Below, one piece after another: positions 8,360-16,200 of a stretch of DNA of 64,000 bases (position 1 is the stretch's first letter; each line of letters starts with the position of its first letter). The DNA lies in the NCBI GenBank assembly GCA_022822365.1, contig JAJEBV010000049.1:1-64000 (forward strand), read 5' to 3'. The translations under genes and the position numbers were made by a program. The notes under the pieces were generated by a model. It was not told where the DNA came from. It ran no database searches and saw only the letters and a program-made list of their open reading frames with translations. This DNA comes from Thermoanaerobaculia bacterium (GTDB lineage Bacteria; Acidobacteriota; Thermoanaerobaculia; Multivoradales; Multivoraceae).

Positions 8360-8764
8360 ATGCCCTACGGCGTCCGGAAGATCGGAGGCGTCGGTCCCGC
8401 AGTAGCCGCCAAACTGGCGAAGGCCGGAATTCGGACCACGGAAGGTCTCCTCGCGGCCTGCCGCGACCGTCGCGAGCGACGGCTCCTGTCGGAACGGACC
8501 GGACTGCCGGAGCGCCAGATCCAGAAGTTCGTCAACCGGGCCGACCTGATGCGCATTCGCGGCGTCGGCGGAGACTTCGCGGAACTGCTCGTCGCCTCGG
8601 GCGTCCGCACCGTGCGCGACCTGAGCCGCCGCCGGCCCCTGAATCTCGCGCTCAAGATGAGCGCCGTCAAGGCCCGGAAGAAGCTCAGCCGCCGTGCGCC
8701 GTCGGCGCCGATGGTCGAGCGCTGGATCGCGACGGCGAAGGAGCTGAAGGAGGCGGCCGACTAG
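8360..8764 (+). CDS. DUF4332-like helix-hairpin-helix protein
   Basis: The 134-residue protein contains two tandem helix-hairpin-helix units: GGVGPAVAAKLAKAGI near the N-terminus and RGVGGDFAELLVASGV in the middle. This is the pattern of DUF4332 proteins. Such HhH pairs resemble DNA-binding elements of RadA or RuvA-type proteins. Here the role is unknown, and nucleic-acid binding is only inferred. The start is ATG at 8360. A TTG immediately upstream (8357) is an alternative. The tail is lysine- and arginine-rich. Confidence 0.65.
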   Translation: MPYGVRKIGGVGPAVAAKLAKAGIRTTEGLLAACRDRRERRLLSERTGLPERQIQKFVNRADLMRIRGVGGDFAELLVASGVRTVRDLSRRRPLNLALKMSAVKARKKLSRRAPSAPMVERWIATAKELKEAAD

Positions 8765-8777
8765 GGCCGCGGCCACG

Positions 8778-10025
8778 GTGCCCGTTCAGCGACCTCTCGG
8801 TATCGGCTTCGTCGGCAGCGGTTTCATCGCCCGCTTCCACATCCGTTCCTGGACCGCCGTCCGGGGCGCCGATGTGCGGGGCGTGTGGAGCCCGAACCGC
8901 GAGAGCGCCGAATCCGCGGCGGCGCTCGCGACCGAGCTCGACGTCGGGGACGCCAGGGCCTACGGGTCGATCGCGGACATGGTCGCGGACGAAGCCATCG
9001 ACGCAATCTGGATCTGTGGCCGCAACGACCACCGGATCGCCAACATGGAGGAGATCGCCGAGGCCGTCGCCAACGGCAGCGGCCGCCTGGTCGGCATCGC
9101 CTGCGAGAAGCCGCTCGCCCGCAACGCGGGCGAAGCGCTTCGGATGGTCGAGCTCGTCGACGAGATCGGCGTTCTCGACGGCTACCTCGAGAACCAGGTG
9201 TTCAGCCCCTCCGTGGTCCGCGGCCGCGAGCTGGCCTGGGAGCGCGGCGCCCGGGCAGCGGGCCGCCCGTACCTGGCGCGCGCGGCCGAAGAACACTCCG
9301 GCCCGCACAACGCCTGGTTCTGGCAGGGCGAACTCCAGGGCGGCGGGGTGCTGAACGACATGATGTGCCACTCGGTCGAGGCCGCGCGCTTCCTGCTGAC
9401 CGAGCCCGGCAAGCCGCGCAACAGCCTGACCCCGAAGCGCGTCCACGCCCAGATCCACTGCCTCAAGTGGCAGCGTCCGGAGTACGCCCGCAAGCTGCGC
9501 GATCAGTACGGAGACGCCGTCGACTACGCGCGCCGGCCGGCCGAGGACTTCGCTCGCGCGATGGTCGAGTACGAAGACGAGAACGGGACGCCCCTCGTCG
9601 TCGAGGCGACAACCTCGTGGAGCTACGTGGGGGCCGGCCTGCGCCTGTCCATGGAGCTGCTCGGACCGGAGTACTCCATGCGGGCGAACAGCCTCGACAC
9701 GGAGCTCGAGCTCTTCTTCAGCCGTGACCTCGAGCAGCGAAGCGGCGAGGACCTGGTCGAGAAACAGAACGCCGAGATGGGCCTCATGCCGGTGCTCGCG
9801 AACGAGCCGGCCGCCTACGGCTACGACGCCGAGAACCGGCACATGGTGGAGAGCTTCCGGCGCGGCGAACGGCCGCGGGAGACGTTCGAGGACGGCCTGG
9901 AGGTCACCCGCCTGCTGATGGCCGCCTACATGAGCGCCGAACTCGGCCGCGCCGTCGACTACCCGCCCGAGGGCCTCGACGAGTTCGTCCCCGCGGTCGC
10001 CCGCGGCGCGTGGAACCCCGCCTGA
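8778..10025 (+). CDS. Gfo/Idh/MocA family oxidoreductase
   Basis: The 415-residue protein opens with a Rossmann dinucleotide motif (GIGFVGSGFIARFH) and has the family signature CEKPLARN around residue 114. The GGGVLNDMMCHSVE segment holds the usual metal-free catalytic His. These enzymes oxidise or reduce sugars, inositols or related polyols with NAD(P). The C-terminal half is longer than in minimal members, with an insertion rich in acidic residues. The start is GTG at 8778. It is convergent with the copper monooxygenase gene only 10 bases away. No sugar-catabolic neighbours specify a substrate. Confidence 0.85.
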   Translation: MPVQRPLGIGFVGSGFIARFHIRSWTAVRGADVRGVWSPNRESAESAAALATELDVGDARAYGSIADMVADEAIDAIWICGRNDHRIANMEEIAEAVANGSGRLVGIACEKPLARNAGEALRMVELVDEIGVLDGYLENQVFSPSVVRGRELAWERGARAAGRPYLARAAEEHSGPHNAWFWQGELQGGGVLNDMMCHSVEAARFLLTEPGKPRNSLTPKRVHAQIHCLKWQRPEYARKLRDQYGDAVDYARRPAEDFARAMVEYEDENGTPLVVEATTSWSYVGAGLRLSMELLGPEYSMRANSLDTELELFFSRDLEQRSGEDLVEKQNAEMGLMPVLANEPAAYGYDAENRHMVESFRRGERPRETFEDGLEVTRLLMAAYMSAELGRAVDYPPEGLDEFVPAVARGAWNPA

Positions 10026-10035
10026 GGGCTGAGTC

Positions 10036-11244
10036 CTACTCGTCCACTTCGTAGTAGTCGACGAAGCCGATCATCATCTCGTTCGTCGTCTCGCGTCCCC
10101 AGGAGACGTCCCGGGCCGGATCGGGGTTCAGCGGATTGCCGCCGCTGTTGTCGTAGGTCGCCGTGCAGCGAAGCCGCGTCCCGGCGGGAAGCGGCCTGGG
10201 CTCGGCGAACCGGTAGGTCGTCTGCCAGTTGAAGTCGTAGCCGGTGACCAGGAGCAGAATCTCGGAGCGTCCGTCCGGGTACTCCGCCCGGAACTCGAAC
10301 GTGTCGCCGCGCAGGTGCATGTGCGGCCTGAGCGACAGCAGCCGCGTGGCGCGCGGAAAGGTCAGGTCGGCCTCGAAGCGGACGTCCCGCTCGCCCGCCG
10401 GAATCCACAGGAAGGGCGTCGAGCAGAGCGCCGTGCGGGACTCGTGGCGGGGCGGCTCCGCCGCCAGGACCAGGCCGATCCGGCTGCGGTCCGTCTCTTC
10501 CCTTCCGGTCGGCGTGTAGTGCATCTGGAAGTCGAGCACGGCGCCGGCGGGGAGCCGGCGGCCGACGCCCGGCGGCATCACGAGGGGCCCGGTGCCCGGC
10601 GCGTAGCCGCCGAGGTCTCCCACCGTACGCGGGTCGCCGTCGGGGCTTGCCCGGACCGCACCCTCGCCGGGGAACGCCTGCACGATGATGTGATGGACCA
10701 CGGCGAAGTTGCCGGGCCGTGTCTCCGCCGCCTGGATCCACACGTCCTCGGCCAGACCCGTCTCCACCCGGTAGCCGTGGTACGGAACATCCCCGGCAGC
10801 GGGTACGGTCACTTCTTCCGGCAGCTCGAAAACGAGATCGGGAACGCCGATGCTCCAGTCGATTCTCCCGGAAGATGCGGGCCGTTCCACCGTTGCCGCC
10901 GACCGCGGCGCCGACCCGGCCAGGCTGCCGCCATCAATCCAGGCGAGCAGCTTCGCCTTCTCCGACGCCGGCAGACGGCGGTCGTTCGCGAACTCGCCGT
11001 AGCGCGGATCCGCGTGCCATGGAGGCATCGCTCCGGAGGCGACCGCGCGGCGGATCGAGGACGACCAGGCGCGCGCCTGCTCGAACGTCCGCAGTGCGAA
11101 AGGCGCCGGGCCGCCCTCCGTGTGGCAACCGGCGCAGCGGCTCCTGAACACCTCCGCTACCGCGTCGAAGTCGACGGCGGCCGCCGGCTGGACGAGCGCC
11201 GTCAGGCCGAACCAGAGCGCCGCCGCGCCAGGTCCGGCGTTCAG
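10036..11244 (-). CDS. Secreted cytochrome c / copper type II ascorbate-dependent monooxygenase-like protein
   Basis: From the proposed start the protein is 402 residues with a signal peptide (WFGLTALVQPAAA). A heme c site C37-A-G-C-H41 follows with a candidate axial Met in GAMPPWH. The second half resembles copper type II, ascorbate-dependent monooxygenases: VVHH, FQMHYTPTG and RPHMHLRG provide His and Met copper ligands. The frame contains no ATG, GTG or TTG between the upstream stop region and the signal peptide. A CTG at 11244 overlaps the upstream gene stop as CTGA and gives a perfect signal peptide, so I take it as the start. It is coupled to the preceding PQQ-like gene. The substrate is unknown. 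Confidence 0.75.
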   Translation of the reverse strand: MNAGPGAAALWFGLTALVQPAAAVDFDAVAEVFRSRCAGCHTEGGPAPFALRTFEQARAWSSSIRRAVASGAMPPWHADPRYGEFANDRRLPASEKAKLLAWIDGGSLAGSAPRSAATVERPASSGRIDWSIGVPDLVFELPEEVTVPAAGDVPYHGYRVETGLAEDVWIQAAETRPGNFAVVHHIIVQAFPGEGAVRASPDGDPRTVGDLGGYAPGTGPLVMPPGVGRRLPAGAVLDFQMHYTPTGREETDRSRIGLVLAAEPPRHESRTALCSTPFLWIPAGERDVRFEADLTFPRATRLLSLRPHMHLRGDTFEFRAEYPDGRSEILLLVTGYDFNWQTTYRFAEPRPLPAGTRLRCTATYDNSGGNPLNPDPARDVSWGRETTNEMMIGFVDYYEVDE

Positions 11245-12611
11245 GGGCCGCTCGCGGCGCCCGCCTGATTCGTGATCCGGTACAGCTTGCTCCGCGTGCG
11301 GACGTAGAGGCTGCCGTCGGCGATCGCCGGCGTCGACATGCTCATCTCGTCGAGCGAGTTCTTGCCGACGACCTGGAACTCGTCGCCGGCTTCGATCACG
11401 AACGTGTCGCCGTCCTCGCTCAGCACGAAGATCTTGCCGTTGTACGCCCACGGAGAGGCCGTGAAGGCGCCCGAGCCGCGTTCGATCCGCTGCTTGCCAT
11501 AGACCTCCGCGCCGGTCTTCGGATCGTGCGCGGTGAAGAAGCCCCGGTCGAGCAGGGTGTAGAAGCGGTCACGGTAGATCAACGGCGTCGGGTTGTAGGC
11601 GCCGGCCTGGGGCTGGTACCAGACCACCCAGCGATTGCTCTGCTGGTCCTTCTCCAGCGTGATGTCTCCTTCGGCGCCCGGCTTGATCGCGTAGACCGGG
11701 CGAACCTGGTCGCCGATGTAACCCGACGACACGTAGAGCAGGCCGTACTTCGAGAACGGCTGCGGAATCGCGATGGACGACATGCCGCCGAAGTGCCACA
11801 GCAGGTTCCCCTGCTCGTCGTACGAGCGCACCTGGTCGGTGCCCGGCGTGATCACCTCCGTGCGGAGTTCGTTCTCCCAGACGAAGGGCGTCGCCCAGTT
11901 GCTGCCCTCCTCGCGGGCGTCGCGCCACAGCTCCTCGCCGGTCGCGGCGTCGAGGGCCATCAGGAAGGACTGGTCCTCGTTGTCGTTCACGACGTAGAGC
12001 TGTCCGTTGTGTACGACCGGCGACGCCGCCGTTCCCCAACCGAAACGCGTCCGGACGACCTCGAAGCGCCGCTCCCAGACAGGCTCGCCGTCCAGCGTGA
12101 AGGCGAAGACGCCGACGTTGCCGAAGTACGCATAGATCCGCTCGCCGTCCGTGACCGGGGTTTCCGATGCGTACGTGTTCTTCAGGTGCCGCGGAAAGTC
12201 CGGCGCCCCGACCAGCACCTCACGCTCCCAGCACTTCTCGCCGGTCTCCACCTCGAAGCAGAAGACCGACCAGTGGTGCTCGTCGACGGACGGCTGCATG
12301 CGGTTGCCGCCCAGGTAGAGGCCCTTCTTCGGCTCCTCCACCTCGCCCTCGCTCCACACCGAAGTCACGAAGACCCGGTCGCCCTGCACGATCGGCGACG
12401 ACCACCCGAGCCCTGGCACCTCGGTGGCCCAGACCACGTTCTCCGTCGTGCTCCAGGTCTCCGGCAGACGGGGATCGTCGTCGGCGACGCTCATCGCGTC
12501 CGGTCCGCGGAAGGCCGGCCAGTTCTCGGTCGAAGGAGGCGCGGCCAGAGCAACGCCGGCGAAGAGGAGGCCGGCGGCGGCAGCCGCGAGCACGAGTCGA
12601 GGTGTGCGCAT
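11241..12611 (-). CDS. Secreted PQQ-like beta-propeller protein
   Basis: The 456-residue protein has a signal peptide (LVLAAAAAGLLFAGVALA) and then repeated beta-propeller blades with outer-membrane-assembly/PQQ-type signatures: ENWPAFRGP, SSPIVQGDRVFV, ALDAATGEELW, STPAIADGSLYVRT. Propellers of this kind either bind PQQ as dehydrogenases or act as scaffolds. The full ligand set for PQQ is not evident. It is probably periplasmic. GGAG lies upstream of the ATG at 12611. The stop overlaps the start of the heme c/copper protein, so the pair is likely one secreted redox unit. Confidence 0.82.
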   Translation of the reverse strand: MRTPRLVLAAAAAGLLFAGVALAAPPSTENWPAFRGPDAMSVADDDPRLPETWSTTENVVWATEVPGLGWSSPIVQGDRVFVTSVWSEGEVEEPKKGLYLGGNRMQPSVDEHHWSVFCFEVETGEKCWEREVLVGAPDFPRHLKNTYASETPVTDGERIYAYFGNVGVFAFTLDGEPVWERRFEVVRTRFGWGTAASPVVHNGQLYVVNDNEDQSFLMALDAATGEELWRDAREEGSNWATPFVWENELRTEVITPGTDQVRSYDEQGNLLWHFGGMSSIAIPQPFSKYGLLYVSSGYIGDQVRPVYAIKPGAEGDITLEKDQQSNRWVVWYQPQAGAYNPTPLIYRDRFYTLLDRGFFTAHDPKTGAEVYGKQRIERGSGAFTASPWAYNGKIFVLSEDGDTFVIEAGDEFQVVGKNSLDEMSMSTPAIADGSLYVRTRSKLYRITNQAGAASGP

Positions 12612-12665
12612 GGGAGTCTCCAGGCGGAGGTGGCTATGGCGAAACGGTGCGTTCGAGAGCGCGGG

Positions 12666-13163
12666 TCAGCTTAGCACCGGCGCCCGCCGCTCCAGGTCGA
12701 GCAGAGCCTGCTTCGTCGGCAGACCGCCACCGAAGCCGGTCAACCGCCCGTCGCTTCCGATCACCCGGTGGCAGGGCACGACCACCGGCAGCGGGTTGCG
12801 GCCGTTCGCGGCACCCACCGCGCGAGACGCCGTCGGCTTGCCGATCCTGGTCGCGAGTTCGCCGTAGGAGATCGTCTCACCGAACGGGATGCGCCGCAGT
12901 TCCGCCCACACCCGACGCTGAAACTCCGTGCCCCGAGCCGCAAGCGGCAGGTCGAATTCCCGCCTGTCGCCGGCAAAGTACTCCTCCAGTTGCAACTTCG
13001 CCTCCGCCAACGCCGCGGGCAGCGCGCCGTTCGAGCGCTCCCAGGCCGCGTCCGGCGGCTCGGCCGCCCGGTTCGGCAGGTCGATGCGGTCGATCGAGTC
13101 CTCTCCGCCGACCAGACGGAGTGTGCCGATCGGAGTGTCGAGGTCGTGGTACGTGGCGTTCAT
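12666..13163 (-). CDS. ogt: Methylated-DNA--[protein]-cysteine S-methyltransferase
   Basis: The 165-residue protein carries the acceptor site P-C131-H-R-V, with the preceding helix-turn-helix recognition part (SYGELATRIGKP) and the Arg finger in SRAVGAAN. It transfers alkyl groups from O6-alkylguanine in DNA to its own Cys and is consumed in the process. The N-terminal domain is short and lacks an Ada metal-binding domain. GGAGAA precedes the ATG at 13163, and a TAGGAT box further upstream may be its promoter. AlkA, the glycosylase for other alkylated bases, lies 7 kb away on the same strand. Confidence 0.93.
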   Translation of the reverse strand: MNATYHDLDTPIGTLRLVGGEDSIDRIDLPNRAAEPPDAAWERSNGALPAALAEAKLQLEEYFAGDRREFDLPLAARGTEFQRRVWAELRRIPFGETISYGELATRIGKPTASRAVGAANGRNPLPVVVPCHRVIGSDGRLTGFGGGLPTKQALLDLERRAPVLS

Positions 13164-13255
13164 TCAGGTTCTCCAGGTGGCGGTGGGCAGAGTGAGTCCC
13201 ATCCTACGCGAAGCCCAAGAAGGAAGGCACCCAGCACCTAAGGTGGATTACTCTC

Positions 13256-13284
13256 TTGAATAAATCTACTCAGCATCCTACACT
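13256..13284 (+). promoter_or_regulatory. Sigma70-type promoter of the giant NTPase gene
   Basis: TTGAAT (13256-13261), a 17-base spacer and TACACT (13279-13284) fit the -35/-10 consensus well. The ATG at 13295 lies 10 bases after the -10, so the leader would be only a few bases. The TTG inside the -35 box could be read as an in-frame start, but the promoter makes that unlikely. Confidence 0.65.
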
Positions 13285-13294
13285 GATCCGTGCG

Positions 13295-16200
13295 ATGGAG
13301 TATGAACGCGAGCAGGTCGCCATCCTGAAACGACGTCTGGAGGAACCTCCACGGACGATCCAGACATTGTTCGGACCGCGGCAAAGCGGCAAGACGACGA
13401 TCGTCAAGCAGACACTGCGAACTCTAGCCAGCCCCTGGCGCTACTACGCAGTCGACTCCCCCGACAACGACGCGACAAGCCGCCAGATAAACCAGCCGAC
13501 GGCTCGACGGCGGTCACCTACGGCGCCTCGGGATACGAACTGGCTGACCGAAGTCTGGGGGCTGGCAAGAACGGACGCCGCCAAGCACGGAGGAAGCGTA
13601 CTGGTGTTCGACGAGCTTCAGTGCATCCCCGACTGGTCCAGCACCGTCAAGGGCCTCTGGGACAAGGACAGGTGGGAAGAGCTTCCGTTGCACGTCGTGA
13701 TCCTCGGCTCGGCCCCCATGTCCATTCAGTCGAGCCTGAACGAGAGCATGGCTGGCCGGTTCGAGGTCATCGACGTCCGCCACTGGTCATTCGGAGAAAT
13801 GAAGACGGCCTTCGGGCTCGATCTGGACCAGCACATCTACTTCGGCGGCAACCCGGGCGCCATGCGCCTGACGGAGGCGTGGCCGCCGCACTGGCGGGAC
13901 TACGAGCCAAGGTGGCGCAGGTACGTCACGACGTCTTTGATCGAACCCGCGATCGAGAAGGATGTGCTTGCCATGACCAGGGTGGACAAACCCGCCCTGA
14001 TCCGACGCCTGTTTGAACTCGGCGCGGCCTACTCGGGCCAGATTCTCCCTCTCCACAGGATGCTGGGCGAACTGCAGGACGCCGGCAACGCCACCACCCT
14101 CGCCCGCTATCTCGACCTGCTCTCCCGCATCGGGCTCCTCACCGGGCTGCAGAAGTACTCGCCGAGCACGCTTCGGATTCGCAACTCGCCGCCGAAGTTC
14201 AACGTGCTGGACACCGCGCTGATGTCCGTGGGGTCGAACCGCTCCTTCGAGGACGCGAAAGCGGACAGGAGCTTCTGGGGGCGCCTGGTCGAAAGCGCGG
14301 TAGGCGCCCATCTCCTGAACACCTGCAACCCTGCGACCCGGGTGCTCTACTGGCGCGAGGCCAGTGACGAGGTCGACTTCGTCCTGCAATCGGGGCTCCG
14401 AAGCGTGGCAATCGAGGTCAAGACCGGTTCAAGAGTGCGGTCCTCCCGCGGGATGAGGATCTTCAAGGAGCGGTTCCGCCCCCACCGCACGCTGCTGGTG
14501 ACCGAGAGCGGCGAACCGCACGGGAGCATCCCGCTGGAGATCTTCCTGTCCCGCCCCGCCTCCGCCTGGTTCCGAAGCGAGTTCGTACAGAGAAACTGCA
14601 CCGAGATCGGCGAACGGCAGGGGCGGGAAGAGGCCAGCAAGCCCCTGTCCGACTTCGACTCGGCACCCGCCTACGTGCTGCTCGGGGACCCCGGCATGGG
14701 CAAGACGACATCCTTCCGGGAGGCCTGCCGGAATCTGGGCGAACAGGCACAGTTCATCTCGGCCCGCGACTTCATCACCCTCGACGCCGCTCACCACCCG
14801 GAATGGCGGCGGAAGACACTCTTCATCGACGGTCTGGACGAGATCCGAGCCGGCAGCGACGACGCCCGCACACCGCTGGACGACGTGAGGAGGCAACTGG
14901 ACCGGCTCGGGCAACCCCGGTTCCGGCTTTCCTGCCGCGAAGCGGACTGGCTGGGCACGAACGACCGAAAACGCCTTGAGGCAGTAGCGCCCGATGGCGA
15001 GGTGACCGTGCTCCGGCTCCGTCCGCTCACCGAGAAGGAAGCAGTGAAGGTCGTCGAGTCGCGTTCCTACCTCGCCGACGGAAATCGATTCCTCGACATG
15101 GCGAAGCAGAGGGGGCTCGGCGATCTGATTCGCAATCCCCAGAATCTCGAACTGCTGGCCGCCGGCGTCCGGGCGGGGGAGTGGCCCGAGAATCGGGCCG
15201 AGCTGTTCGAGTTCGCTTGCCGCCACCTCGCATCCGAGCCCAACGAGGAGCATCTGAACGCCGGCGTCCGGCGTGCCGCCCCGGACCTCCTCCTGGAAAC
15301 CGCCGGGCGCCTCTGCTCTTTCCTCTTGCTGTCAGGAACGACCGGCGTCCGGCTCTCGTCCCCCGAGACCGGCTCTGCCACGGGCTACAGGCCCGCCGAT
15401 CTGGTCGACCCGCCACCGCCGGCTGCCTCCCCCGGAGATGCCGAAGCCTGGAGTCGCCGGCAGCGGGCCGCACTCTCCAGCAGGCTGTTCCGGGCCGCGG
15501 CGGAAGCGCCGCCCGCGGAGCGGTGCTTCGAGCCGGCCCACCGGCATGTCGCGGAGTTCCTCGCCGGTCGCTATCTGGCTCAGCGAATCGAAGACGGCCT
15601 CCCGGCAGCACGTGTCGTCTCCATGGTCACCGCAGGAGACGGTGGCGTAGTCACCGAGCACCGTGGGCTCTCCGCCTGGCTGGCCGCCCACTCGCAACCG
15701 GCACGGTCGGAACTGATCGAGCGCGACCCAATCGGCGTCGGTCTGTACGGCGATGTCAGCAGCTTCTCGGCCGGAGAAAAGCGAGGACTTCTGCGCGAAC
15801 TACTGACGCAGGGCCCCAAACTGAAGGACCTCCACTGGCGGAGTGTCCGCGCCTTCGTTCCGCTTGCCACCGATGCTTCGGCGGAGGAGATTCACGGCAA
15901 GCTGACGATCCCGCCACGGGAAAAGGACGACCAGCACTCGACGGAGTTCCTCCTCCTGCTGCTCCGTTACGCCGACCCGATCCCGACTCTCGCGGAACCG
16001 ATTCTCGCGATTCTGCGCGGGTCCGGCTGGTGGCCTCGGGTCAGGCACTGGGCACTCGACGCCTTCCTTCGCCACTGCCCGGACAGGGCCCAGAGCGTCG
16101 CCCACCTCGAACGACTCCTGTCGGATGTCCACGACGGTCGACTGGAAGACCCCGACAACCGGATCGCCGGAGCGGCACTGGAACAGCTCTATCCGGGCAT

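Noticed and set aside
13256..13294. TTG at 13256 as start of the giant NTPase
   Set aside because: The TTG is part of the TTGAAT -35 box of a good promoter, and the ATG at 13295 matches the usual start of AAA_14 proteins.
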